A program made the position numbers and the translations under genes. This document shows, in pieces, positions 11,924 through 23,036 of a DNA stretch of 64,000 nucleotides (position 1 is its first letter; the number at the start of each line of letters is the position of its first letter). Under the pieces are notes generated by a model. That model made no database searches and was not told where the DNA came from. It worked only from the letters and a program-made list of their open reading frames with translations. The DNA comes from Costus lasius (lineage: Eukaryota; Streptophyta; Magnoliopsida; Zingiberales; Costaceae), in assembly GCA_027563935.2 (NCBI GenBank), contig CM050450.1:8291957-8355956 (forward strand). The letters are read 5' to 3'.

Positions 11924-13324
11924 ATGGAGGAGTCAATTGTAAACCCTAGCTTTCATGCTCCGGAGCCCATCAATTTCACCTTTTATACCAAGGCCTCATG
12001 GCTGAAGGACAGCGACACGCTTGCTGTCACCGGCGTCGATGGCGCCGTCGTCTTCCAGCTTAAAAGCTGCCTCCGGGACAAACAAGTGTTCGTCGATAAC
12101 ACCAGGAAAACTATGCTTTCAGTGAAAAAACAGGTTGGTCTTTCTTTTTAATGAAAGAGTTTCAATCAGGTTTTTTCCCAATCCTGTTTTACGGGAAGAA
12201 ATAATTGATTATGTGCTCCACTTTTCAATTCGAAATGATTGAAATTTTCTTGCTTCAAAATTTTGACTAGATGCGTCTCATTCTTTCTTCCACTTTCCTT
12301 TTACGTGCAAAAAGACAGGAAACTCGCATAAACAATGCCAAGTCTTCAGGGGTAATAGCTCAAACCGAAAGGATCTATTGTTTACCATGAAGAAGAATCC
12401 TAAGTCTGACTCCGAAGAGGCGTTTGACTTGTTTCTGCAAGAAAACACTACTAAAAAGAAATGTGACTACAAGATAAAGGGAAGCTACTACAAGAAAACA
12501 TGCATTCTTTATGAGGGGGATTCTTCAATTGTGGCCTTCGAGGTAATTGAGTTATTTCTTTCATTACAAACATGTATCGTTTAGATTTTCTTCTTGATGT
12601 TGTTCTACTATTGGTTGAATTCTCAACGACGGCAAAGCAGATGAGTAGAAGTTCAAAATCTGAGAAAAATGCAATGTCACAAGAGAACGCTTTTAAGGTG
12701 GCTGGACAGGGAAGCATGGATTATCAATTCATAGTTGTTGTTGTTGCAGTCTTACATGGGCATTATAGTGAAGAAAAGAAAGAAAAAAATGAGAAGGTAA
12801 TGACAACCGAGAAGAGCCTCTCTAGGAAGGGAAGCAAGCCGAAAATTTGCGCTTGTATTTTTGGAGAGAGAACTGGGGAGAAGGGGACGAAACCTATGTT
12901 TTCTTCTATTTTATTGGAAAGAATGAGTTGGAGGGAAAGTAAAAAGGGGTACTTTTCTTTCTATTTTGTTTCTCTCCAAATCGGAGAGAAAAGGAGAATC
13001 ACACCTCCGAGCCCGCGAGCTTGCCTTCGCCGCTACCCAGCTGCTGCCCCGCTGCTGCCTGCTGTGAGCCGTCCCCGCGAACTCGGCTCCGCCGCTGCGA
13101 GCTCGCCTCACCTCCACCGCAGCGCCTGCGAGCCTGCCTTCGCCATTGCTCCGTCTCCCATCCCCTGCTCACACCCGCGAGCCTGCCTTCGTCGCCCTTC
13201 CCGCAAGCAATCCTCACCAGCTCGCCCAGCCATCCTCAATGAAGCCCGTCTCCCTCAGCGAAGCCACCTCCTCGTCGCTGCAAGCATGTCTCCCTCAGCG
13301 AAACCGCTAAGCCCATCTCTCTAG
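11924..13324 (+). CDS. LURP-one-related protein, copy 2, with chimeric C-terminal extension
   Basis: Exons 11924-12133, 12315-12542 and 12641-13324, phase 0, giving a predicted 373 residues. Residues 1-146 follow the family (MEESIVNPSF, LSVKKQ, KDLLFTMKK, YKIKGSYYKKTC, YEGDSS), and exon 3 keeps the GSMDY motif and hydrophobic final segment. HEQWQ of the other copies is HKQCQ here. The acceptor of exon 2 is AAAAG instead of AATAG. After about 12816 the sequence leaves the family and stays open through a GC-rich insert (Ser/Pro/Arg/Ala-rich), more than doubling exon 3. The true transcript may end or splice earlier; the extension is probably not functional. Whether this is an active gene is uncertain, the first two exons are intact. 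Confidence 0.68.
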
Positions 13325-13823
13325 GCGAAGCCTGCCTCCCTCAGCAAAGCCACCTCCTCGTCAACTATCCTCGTGTTGCCCTCCTCGCCCTCGCCAACCT
13401 CCACATCAACCTCCAGCCTCCCAGTCAACCCCCAGCCAGCCTCACCAACCTCCGGTCGCTCCGCCTACACTGCCACCAATCTCCGGTCGCTTCCGTGCCG
13501 CTCCGCCTGCAGCACCGCCTCTCCTCCTTCCCTGCGCTTCTTCTTCCTTGTTAGGCTGCCCTCCCACATTATAGCGTTCGTGTGCACTTTCCCAGATTTT
13601 CAAATATTTTCAGGCCACCCATGATCCAAAAAATCAAGGTATACATAGAGGATGGGTACTACACTCGACGCATGGACCGTTCACTTTGTTTTTTCTGTAG
13701 ATTCTGTAATACTCGATCGATTTCGACGCATTGATGAATTTGCTGTGTATTTTTTTTTGAGGGAAATAAATCTAGGGAGAAAGAAATATAGAAGAGGAAA
13801 GAAAAAGGAGAGGGAAGAAAAAC
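12870..13823. repeat. GC-rich insert within the LOR2 3' region
   Basis: Purine-rich edges (GGAGGGAAAGTAAAAAGGGG; GAGGGAAATAAATCTAGGGA) enclose a GC-rich core with the repeated phrase GCGAGCCTGCCTTCG. The motif CTCTCCAAATCGGAGAGAAA near 12973 recurs in variant form at 18.05, 24.8, 31.15, 33.25 and 45.05 kb next to other GC-rich inserts. No terminal repeats could be settled here. No captured gene recognised. Confidence 0.5.
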
Positions 13824-13824
13824 T

Positions 13825-13980
13825 GATGTTGTTCTACTGTTGGTTAAAAACTTTCTACCACAATGGAAATGCAAATGAGCAGGGACGAAGCTTTTGAGGT
13901 GGCTGACCATCGAAACGTGGATTATTCATGGTTGTAGTCTTACATGTGCATGATAGCGAAGAAAAAGAACAAATTAAAAA
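13825..13980 (+). pseudogene. decayed LOR exon 3 (fifth copy remnant)
   Basis: Starts with the end of LOR intron 2 (GATGTTGTTCTACTGTTGG), then an exon 3 beginning ATGAGCAGGGACG, the AAGCTTTTGAGGTGGCTG motif, GTGGATTAT and TCTTACATGTGCATGATAGCG. About 45 bases of the usual exon start are missing, the frame is broken near GGTTGTAGTC, and no exon 1 or 2 precedes it. It lies just beyond the GC-rich insert that follows LOR2. Confidence 0.8.
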
Positions 13981-14059
13981 AATAAAAAAGAAGGTGAAGA
14001 AAGGAAATAAAGGAAAGAATGAAAAAAAAAGGAAGAAGATGATGAAACAAAAGATGAAG

Positions 14060-15110
14060 GGTCATAGAAGAGTTTGTGGCCAATACTTTGCGTAGACTGC
14101 TCCATGATGGCTCCTATTGTCGTAATTCTACTAGAGCTTCGTCAAGGAGGGGAGGATGACAGTAGTGCAGTATGTCACGATCCAAATGAGCACCAACCCA
14201 AAATGATTGGCTATTTTCCCGAGGTGTGACACTATAATTTATGTAATTTCACAATTTTATAATAATCCATTCAATTCAATAAAACACCAAGAATAACCTA
14301 TATATCATATATACTCAACAAAACTGTATCAACTCATTTAAAGTTATAACAAAACAAAAAAACCACACTTACACTATCTATAAAAAGTTCATACGAATAA
14401 TGATATTGTCAACATAAAATCAATACCATCATAAATCCATTTCACAACTTACTAACATTTATCTATAAAAATAAACCAAAACATTTACTCTACATTTCAA
14501 AGATAACAAATAGAATTCCAATTTACGAAAATAAAGATCGGTACAACCGATTAGTCTGCAATATTAAAGTCCAAACATAACAATATCCAAACTATCAACC
14601 AAAAATATAAATCCACAAGTATGTTTACAAGAATGTCATGACACATACCACGTAATCACATACATCAAATACATCACAAACAACTATACAAGATATAAAT
14701 CACAAGCCCAAAAGCCCACATTGATAACTATTTGTTGTATCAAAAACAATGTTTTCACTAGTAATCCATTCAAATTACAACAATAGGACACCATCTCAAC
14801 TACATCAATACCAAGGAATGCAATGTGGTAACATCATATAGCTCATGAAATAATCAACCATAATGACATGTATGCATCAATGAATGACTTACAAGAGCAA
14901 AATAGAGTAGAAACAAAATCAATAAAGAGGAACAACAAGATATCATGACATATATATCCTTACTCATATCATATACTTTTTTAGCACTATGCCATGATTC
15001 TATGAACAAAAAAAAATGATTCCTACGGATCTTGCTAAAACTCCTTGCACACTTGAAACTTTCTATTCAGGGACCACCCTAACCAGTCTCAAACTGAGTG
15101 TCACATACAA
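14060..15110 (-). repeat. repeat R, larger reverse copy
   Basis: Shares 14071-14230 with 10248-10410, and 14640-14920 with 28999-29262. It is inverted relative to 45.4-46.55 kb. TGTCACGATCC at 14174 looks like an LTR start (TG...) matching the inverted TGACA end of the + copy near 46553. No coding region. Confidence 0.7.
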
Positions 15111-15354
15111 CATTCATCATTACTGATACCTTAAGCATCCACACTTATCTATTTATTTATGAATATCAATTTAACCTTCGACCAATCATATATAGCATTA
15201 ACATATTAAATAAGAGCAAATTGATTAATTTTTTAACTCAACTCATTAAAAACACCAATCATTCAAATAGAAAATTTTTAAATCATGAATTGAATTAAAT
15301 CAAACTCCGAAAGGTGATAAATTTAAAATTTTACAATTTGATATTTTCATAACA

Positions 15355-16015
15355 ATATTTAAGGAGTAGTCTTATTATATTTCACAAGGATTGAAACATG
15401 AATAATCTCTAGATCACCCTTAAGTCAAACTTTACTCTTGTGGTCTCAGAACAAGTATCAACTCTCGAATTAAATATTCACATATTTTGGATGTTTGGTA
15501 AAGCTATAAAAATTGATAATATATTTTTTGAATTTAAAATTATAATTAATTTTTTAAATATTATCAAATAAGAGCAAGTTGATTATAAAGATTACCACTT
15601 TTATAAAATTTATTATACTATTCGTTTGATTCAATATAAATTGACACGTGAGTGATTGTTGCACATGTTTATAAAATTATTAATTTATATATTTACTAAT
15701 AAAATCTAAGGCGAGAGATATGGTAACTAAAATAAATAGCAAACGTGCCATTATAAAAAGGAAAAAAAATAAAAATATATAAAGAAAACATGACATCATG
15801 GTGTTTGAAAAAAAAGTAAATAAAATAATAAAAAATGAGGGTGGTGGTGGATCCTTGGTTAAATGATATAAAAAGACATGTCGAAGTCAAATTTTAAATT
15901 CATGGATGACTCATGTTTGTTTGTTTGTTTGTTTGTATTTATCACTTGTATAGTAATGTTCTGTTCAACTAAATTTTAAATTGGTAGGTGATTCATATTT
16001 TGTTTTTAGAGAATT
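15355..16015 (+). repeat. orphan LOR upstream block, copy 3
   Basis: Unit edge (AAGGAGTAGTCTTATTATAT) and the upstream block with all usual markers, ending near the TTCTGTTCAACTAAATTTT motif. No LOR exon follows; at about 16020 it jumps to the 3' end of a Tourist-like MITE. This is a unit that has lost its gene by deletion. Confidence 0.8.
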
Positions 16016-16019
16016 CAAA

Positions 16020-16560
16020 TTATAATTTTTTCAACTTCTACATTTTATTACCAAATAGTTTTTTTAAACTAATGTCCACTGAAAAACAGCTTAAAAATGA
16101 GGCTAAATAGACCCGACCCTAAAATACATAGTTATTTTCTATTCTATTTTATTTTTCATTCCCTCTCGTTCTCTCCTAATTTTCCTTCATCTGTACTCGA
16201 ATTTAATTCCACGGCATAAGGAGTAATTCCATATGTACATAAATTGTAACTACTATATTAGGTCATCGTTCTCGTCAAGTTTGATATGTGATATATCCAA
16301 CCATGTCCTTTCACCACACTATTTTCATTACCACACTTCACTTGCATCCTAATTACATCACCATCCCTCATATTTGTAGCTTTGGCAGCATGCATAGATA
16401 GATCCAATTAGTCAATTGCCAAAATATCGACAAAAATTTATAAGAAAAAAAATGACCATTGGAACATGTGCTAGTGCAAGTATCACAAAATTAAATTACT
16501 TGGATCAATTTACTTTAATCATTAAAAATATTTATATATTTCTTGTTATTTTATTGTAGG
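16020..16560 (+). repeat. MITE right end plus LOR downstream block
   Basis: 16020-16125 matches the right part of the Tourist-like MITE found after LOR1 (TTTTATTACCAAATAGTTTTT, GGCTAAATAGACCC). 16200-16460 repeats the downstream block of LOR1 (TTTCACCACACTATTTTCAT, GATAGATCCAATTAGTCAAT). Confidence 0.8.
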
Positions 16561-16679
16561 TCTTATGCTATATTAAGTCCACTCATTCAAATAGAAATTT
16601 TTTAAATCATGAATTGAATTAAATCAAACTCTAAAAGCGATAAATTTAAAATTTTACAATTGGATATTTTTCATAACTA

Positions 16680-17296
16680 TATTTAAGGAGTAGTCTTATA
16701 AATTTTCATATGGATTGGACTATGACTAATCTCCTGATCACCCTTAAGTCAAACTTTACTCTTGTGTTCTCTCAACAATTATCAATTCTCCAATTAATTA
16801 TTTACATTGTTTGGTTGTTTGGTTGAGCTATAAAAATTAATAATATATATTTTTTGAATTTAAAGTTATAAATAATTTTATAATATTATAAAATAAGTGC
16901 AAGTTGATTATAAAGATTATCATTTTTATAAAATTTATTATACTATTTGTTTGATTTATATAAATTGACACGTGAGAGTTTGTTACACATGTTTATAAAA
17001 TTATTAATTTATATATTCACTAATAAAATCGAACGTCGACAGATATGGTAATTAAAAAAATAATATTAATAAATAAAAAATTAACAAACGTGCCATTATA
17101 AAAAAATTATAAAGGAAACATGACATCATGGACTTTGACTAAAATAAATAAATAAATAAATAATAAAAAATATTGAGTGTGATGGTAAATCCTAGACCTG
17201 GCAAAACTTACCTGACCCGTTGATACAACCCAATTCGACACGAAGTCAGGTGGGTTCGAATCGTGTCGGGTTGTAAACGGGTTAACCTGTTTAACC

Positions 17297-17331
<35 letters not shown>

Positions 17332-17800
17332 CTTTTAACCTAGATTTCAGCCTATACCACAATCCTATAAGCCTAATTTTTTATTAAATTTTAATAGAAT
17401 ATTTATTAATTTATTATTAATGTATAAATATGAATGATAAATTTACAATTAGGTCGTGTCGAGTCAAACAAATCTCGTTAATTAATTACTCATTTAATAA
17501 ATGTGTTATTTGAGTCGTGTTAGATTAACCTGATTATATTCGGGTTGTGTTCGAATTAGAGAGTTTGACTCAATTACTTAAATGGATCGTGTTCATATTA
17601 ACTTAATCAAACTATGGGTCACAATTGACCTTACCTATTTATGACTCGAATTTCCAGGTTTACTAGATCTTTAGTTAAATGATATAAAAAAGACTTGTCT
17701 AAGTCAAAGTTTAGATTGATGAATGATTCACGTTTTGTTTGTTAGTTTGTATATATCATCTTTTCTAAAGAAATGATTTGATCAACTAATTACGTTTTTG
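16680..17800 (+). repeat. orphan LOR upstream block, copy 4, split by an hAT insertion
   Basis: The unit edge at 16685 and markers at 16895-17190 continue, after an insertion, at about 17664 (TCTTTAGTTAAATGATATAAA). Again no gene follows. 17800-18095 is AT-rich and holds the CGTCCAAATCGAGAGAAAA motif near 18031 that is shared with GC-rich inserts elsewhere. Confidence 0.75.
17195..17663. mobile_element. non-autonomous hAT-like element
   Basis: Ends GACCTGGCAAAA and TTTCCAGGTTT are inverted. The flanking 8 bases are degraded copies of the same target (AAATCCTA and AGATCTTT), which is intact as GGATCCTT in the paralogous blocks near 11205 and 15850. It includes an (AT)n tract at about 17301-17329 and GGGTTnnACCTG-type subterminal repeats. 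Confidence 0.75.
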
Positions 17801-18404
17801 AGGATGGTGAACGCATTTATATGATCTAATCAACAAAATTTTAAATTCATGAATGACTAGTATTTTGTTTTTATCATTCTCACCGGTAAAATTATCTCAT
17901 CGAACAGCAAATCTTAACTACGTGTTAGGAAGAAAAAAAAAAGGAAAAGAACGAAAATTCATTTTCCTTCTTTTACTTAGAAGGAAATGAAACTAAAAAA
18001 AAAAATTTCTCATTTTTTTTAATTTCTTTTAAACACTATTCGTCCAAATCGAGAGAAAAATAATAATTTTCTCTTGTCTTTGTCGTTTCATCCATCTTGC
18101 TGCTAGGCGCAATTTCTAGGAAAGTCCCTCAGATCATCGGCAAGGACAATAATCAACCATTCATCATGTCTATCACTGATCACGATGAAAGTTAAAGAAA
18201 TGGCAAAAAAAATAGAGACGTTTACACTGTTCTATGACGCGATTATTGTCGTTTCTGCCATTCCACCGTTTGCCTTTCTAACCATAGTTAACTACGGTTG
18301 ACTTCATGTTTCAATTTTATTTCCCTCCCAAAATATTTCACTTTACTTTTCGAAGCTTGCACCATTGTTTCCTCTCCCTCTTCTCCAAAAAATTGGGTTA
18401 GCCG

Positions 18405-18800
18405 GGATACCAAGAAAATGGCCTAGGCTGGGTACTTCGTTTTGGTAGAAAAAAATATTTTTTTTTTTAAAAAGATTTATAAATAATCTACACACTCTAA
18501 ATTATCCAATGGTACTAATATTTGGGTAGTTTAGATTACGCATAATGAGAAATTAATAAAAATATTTCTATATAGTGAATAGTTTTTTATTTTTTCTACG
18601 ATAATGTTTTTGTTAATTTCTCATTATGCATAATCTAAACTATTCAAATATTGGTACCATTGGATAGCTTAGAGTGGGTAGATTATTTCTATAATTTTTT
18701 TAAAAAAATATTTTTTTCTACTAAAACAAAGCACCTAGCATAATATTTCCTATGCTAGGAACCTAGGCTAGGAAATTTTTTCCTGGATACCCACTAGAGA
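18405..18800. repeat. foldback element inside the MULE
   Basis: The two halves are inverted over about 170 bases: TCGTTTTGGTAGAAAAAAAT and CCAATGGTACTAATATTTGG on the left pair with TTTTTTTCTACTAAAACAAA and CCAAATATTGGTACCATTGG-type sequence on the right (near 18640-18725). The apex is around 18580. Transcripts would form a long hairpin. No target duplication could be fixed. Confidence 0.75.
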
Positions 18801-18879
18801 ATTTTTACCAAAACAAAGCACCTAATCTTTTGTTCACATATCCTAAAGCAAATCTGGGTGCGAATCTCAATGCGAACCT

Positions 18880-19690
18880 TTTAGAGAACCTTTTACAGTT
18901 GATATAAAGTTTTTTATTGTTGATATCAACTATATTATAGCTGATATCAATCATATTATAGTTGATATCAACCATATTATAACTGATATCAACCACATTA
19001 TAACTAATATCAACTATATACTTGTTAAAAAAACCTTTTAGAGTTGATATAGCATTTATATTTTTGATATCAACCATATTATAGTTGATATCAACTATAT
19101 TCTAGCTGATATTAATCATATTATAGCTGATATCAACTATACTATAATTGATATCAACTATATACTTGCTAAAAAATCTTGTACAGTTCATATAGAGTTT
19201 TTTATTTTTGATATCAACCATATTATAGCTAATATCAACCATATTATAATTGATATCAACTATATATTTGCTAGAAAAACCTTTTACAATTGATATAGGG
19301 TTTTTTTTATTATTGATATCAACCAAATATGGTTGATATCAACCATATTATAGCTGATATCAACTATATACTTGCTAGAAAATCTTTTACATATGATATA
19401 AGGTTTTTTATTATTGATATCAACCATATTTGGTTGATATCAACCATATTATAGCCGATATCAAGCATATTATAACTAATATCAACTATATACTTACTAG
19501 AAAATCTTTTACAGTTGATATAAAATTTTTTATTATTGATATTAACTATATTATGGTTGATATTAACTATATTATAGTTGATATCAATCATATTATAGAT
19601 GATATCAATTACTATATAATTGCTAGAGGACATTTTATTATTGATATCAACTATACTGTAGCTAATATCAACTATATAGTTGCTAGAGGA
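18880..19690. repeat. palindromic minisatellite (GTTGATATCAAC) in the MULE interior
   Basis: A 21-bp unit, GATATCAACCATATTATAGTT and variants, is repeated with many GATATC sites; the 12-mer GTTGATATCAAC is a perfect palindrome. A spacer with CTTGCTAGAAAATCTTTTACA and TTTTTTATTATTGATATC interrupts the array about every 100-150 bases (near 18890, 19035, 19180, 19275, 19385, 19505), giving a higher-order pattern. The 21-bp length keeps both strands open, encoding VDISYNM/VDINYN-like repeats, which I treat as a side effect. Confidence 0.85.
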
Positions 19691-20966
19691 ACACAGCATA
19701 GATATTGGAACACAATACTAAATCAAATTAAAATCTACACATAACTCACAATAGCACAGATATCAGATTAAAATTTGCACCAGACTGGAAACACAAAAGA
19801 AAAAAAAATGTCACACTACATCATGTAATATCATTGCTGCACAGAATTTTTTTAAAGAAAATTGTAATAACAAAATAGCAACATGATATTAGTAGATAGC
19901 AAAGATACATAATTTTACACAAAATCAGAACACACTGAAATTGAAATAAAATTATGACTGTTATGGAAAATTGTCTGATGGCTGACATCTAAATATCTTG
20001 TATCATTCTGTGATGCATTATGCGCTGCTCCATCATGATACAGAAAAGAGAAGCAAATATAATATGAATAAATAGTGGACTGAATAACAATATGATAATA
20101 AATGCTATAAAATGATAAAATTTATATGTCACATAACCATACATTGAAAGAGGCAAGCAGACTACTGTACAAAATAACTTCAGGTGGGTTACCAAATTTA
20201 CATTTTTTTTTTTGTTTGATTTGAATGGATAAATTTTGATTCTCGGTGACAGATGTGGTCCACCCTTGCATCTCATTCTCCTATCATATTCATAAAATAA
20301 AAATAAATTTAATAGACAAGATAATGACAGGAGTAGCATAGATAAATAGCCTACCTGACGCGACGAAAATCGACGATGACGAGCACAAAATGTGGAGAAT
20401 AGAGTTTAGAGATAATGTTAGGTTTTTCAGGGAACATAATAGGAGCAGCATAGGTAAATAACCTACCTGACGCAGTGGGCTTCCGACGACTGACGAACGG
20501 CAAACCAAGAGGGCTTCTGAAGACGAAAGGAGAGTTTGTTGTGTCGAGATGGAACGGACAACCTTATAGGTGGAGCATAAGCAGAAGTGCTCGACAACAA
20601 GTGGCAAGGGCATCGACGATGTAGGGCGACGGCTTGCTGCGACGATTGCAGCTACTGTGGTGCGGCGACGAAAGGGGGAGAAGAGGGAAAGGAAATAGTG
20701 ATGCAGACTTTGAGAAGTAAAGTGAAATATTTTGAGAGGGAAATAAATGAAACATTAAGTAAACCATAGTTAACTATGGTTAGAAGGGCAAACGATGGAA
20801 TGGCGGAAACGGTAACAATCGCGTCATAGAACAATGTAAACGTCTCTATTTTTTTGCCCTTAAACTTTCATCGTGATCGATGATAGACATGATAAACGGT
20901 TGATTACTGTCCTTGCCGATAATCTGTTAGGAAGGGGGTTTCCTAGAAATCGCACCCCTTGCCGCC

Positions 20967-21200
20967 CGCCCTCCTACTAACTTCCGTCTGCGTTTGGCTT
21001 ATAATAAAAAAATTAGAAAAAATGTGCATGAAACAGTATTGAGACGTGTCCATATTTCAATACTGTTTTAACGATAGATTAAAATTGTGCCTGGGGATTT
21101 TAGTCACGTACCTAGAACATTTGCAGAAAATGGATTCTATGTAGAAATAGTGGAGCCGCTTCTCCTACGGCGGAGTTATTGTTAAATGACCGATGTTCGA
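20967..21200. other. noncoding spacer
   Basis: Short inverted pair CAGTATTGAGACGTG / TTTCAATACTGTTTTA near 21033-21070. No gene recognised. Confidence 0.4.
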
Positions 21201-21211
21201 TGTATGGGCAC

Positions 21212-21680
21212 GAATGTTGAAGCTAACCTTCGTCGCAAAAGGACAATCTGCGATATAGAACTTACAGAACTCAGGCGACAGATCCAACAGTTGCAAGAGC
21301 ATTCAAACTGAGAATCAATGTTCGTGGCAGTTTGGTGATAGTAGAGAGGAAAGTGGAGAGGAAGACAATAACCCTTTCTTCCGATCCCCAATTTCTGAAG
21401 GGCGCAATTACTAGCATTTCCATCCTTGTCACAACGACAACACCAAACTGAGTTTCATTTCAGGATTGACATTCTTGAATTGGAGGGGAAGACATAGCCC
21501 TATGAATTTCTTGATTGGGTGTTCACGATTAAGAGTGTTTGAGTTCAAGGAAATTCCCGATGATCGTAGAGTAAAGTTGGTAGCCCTCGTCTTTGGTGGG
21601 TAAAGCTCAAAAGGCAATGCATACGGGAAGGAAAGTGTCCCATCCATTCTTAGGACAAAGTGAACCATGAACTTAAGAGG
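21212..21680 (+). pseudogene. Ty3/gypsy gag remnant
   Basis: From 21212 the frame reads a charged coil (NVEANLRRKR...LRRQIQQLQEHSN) then stop. After about 21465 it continues as RIDILELEGKT, stop, PYEFLDWVFTIKSV and, in another frame, VFEFKEIPDDRRVKLVAL. This is the gag signature of plant gypsy elements (DIPxFxGxxxPxEFLDWL...VFEFKxIPDxxKVKLVA). Several stops and at least one frameshift show it is dead. It is not related to the pol remnant at 4.5 kb in any way I can show. Confidence 0.85.
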
Positions 21681-21839
21681 TAATTCCTACCAACAATTAC
21701 AAACATGATTTTCATATGCAATTGCACAATTTTCAGCAACATCAATTATCAATGGAGAAATATACAATTGAATTTGAAGATGTTATGATCAAATGTTACT
21801 TAATTAAACCCGAAGGGCAAACTATTGTCCAATTGACTT

Positions 21840-22330
21840 AATTAAGTTATAAAAATTTTATTTTTTTTAAATTATAAAAAATATATATTATTATTATATA
21901 AAAAGTAATATTATATTTTTAAATTTTAAAGTTATAATTAATTTTTATAATATTATTAAATAAGAGCAAGTTGATTATAAAGATTATCACTTTTATAAAA
22001 ATTATTATTCTATTTGTTTGATTTAATATAAATTGACACGTGAGTGTTTGTTGCACATGTTTATAAAATTATTAATTTATATATTTACTAATAAAATTTA
22101 AGGCGAGAGTATGGTAACTACAATAAATAGCAAACGTGCCATTATAAAAAAAAATTAAAAATATATAAAGAAAACATGACATGATGGAGTTTGAAAAAAA
22201 AGTAAAAAAAAATAATAAAAAAATGAGGGTGGTGGTGGTGGATCCTTGGTTAAATGATATAAAAAGACTTATCGAAGTCAAATTTTAAATTTATGGATGA
22301 CTTATGTTTGTTTGTATATATCACTTGTAT
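21840..22330 (+). repeat. AT-rich upstream block of the LOR unit, copy 5
   Basis: Usual markers at 21963 (AGAGCAAGTTGATTATAAAG), 22031 (AAATTGACACGTG) and 22250 (TTAAATGATATAAAAAGAC). 22330-22620 continues with sequence shared with 11290-11560 and 35480-35800. Confidence 0.85.
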
Positions 22331-22674
22331 AGTAATGTTCTGTTCAACTAAATTATAAATTGATGGATGACTCATATTTTGTTTGTATCATTCTCACCAC
22401 TAAACTTATCTTACTCAAGGTTTAGATCTTAAAACTAATGCAAATTTTGCTTTTGCTTTAAATTTTGTAATTTTAAATTCATAGAAGGTTTTGTCTAGAA
22501 AATTTTCTCCATTTGATCGCGCAAATAGGTGACAAATACCCCCTTCAATTAATATTATATCATCATTACAACCCTAAAAACAATGCTCAGTCTTTGACAA
22601 TGTCGATAAAACTCATTGTAATTAGAAAATAGGCCTGTGACACTATGCTTAGCTGTTCACATAACACTTGGTTG

Positions 22675-23036
22675 GATAAGCTCTTTCTTCTCTTATTTTT
22701 AACAAGTAGAAGACAAACGATTAGATCAAAATTTTAAGAATTAGAAGACAAATGATTAGATCAAAATTTTAAGAAATAGAAAACAAATGATTAGATCACT
22801 TGCACAAGATAGCATCTTCCTCAGTTACCCAGTCCTCAATCCTTAGTCAATTACAGAGCTGAAAGGGCAGAAAAATTTAATATTCTTCTTAATTGTCATT
22901 TCTATCCTCTCTAGTCAACAAACAACAGCCAGTTCAGAATAAAAAGGCATGGCATTAGTGCATTCCTTCCTGTGAATTGTGCACAAGCACATCAATCAAT
23001 AGCTTCTCTATCCGCAAGGATCGAGGAGGAAGGAGC
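22675..23036 (+). promoter_or_regulatory. LOR3 promoter and leader
   Basis: W-box cores AGTCAA at 22845-22850 and 22913-22918. TATA-like GAATAAAAAG at 22937-22946. The ACAAATGATTAGATCA phrase is repeated two to three times upstream (22713-22800) as in LOR4. Confidence 0.6.

Larger units (their letters stand above)
18105..20957. mobile_element. Mutator-like element (MULE), non-autonomous, long TIRs
   Basis: The left arm (18105-about 18390) and the right arm (about 20670-20957) are inverted copies of roughly 285 bases: GGCAAGGACAATAATCAACC, ATAGAGACGTTTACA, CTATGACGCGATT and AACCATAGTTAACTA occur in order on the left and reverse-complemented on the right. The flanks CTTGCTGCT (18096-18104) and CTTGCCGCC (20958-20966) are a 9-bp target duplication with two changes, the MULE hallmark. 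No transposase is visible. The interior holds a foldback element, an EcoRV-rich minisatellite and an unrecognised part (19700-20660) with a short direct repeat around CCTACCTGACGC. Confidence 0.87.

Noticed and set aside
18805..19744. Repetitive proteins (VDISYNM-type) encoded by the minisatellite
   Set aside because: Both strands are open only because the unit is 21 bases long. No start context, no flanking exon, no known family.
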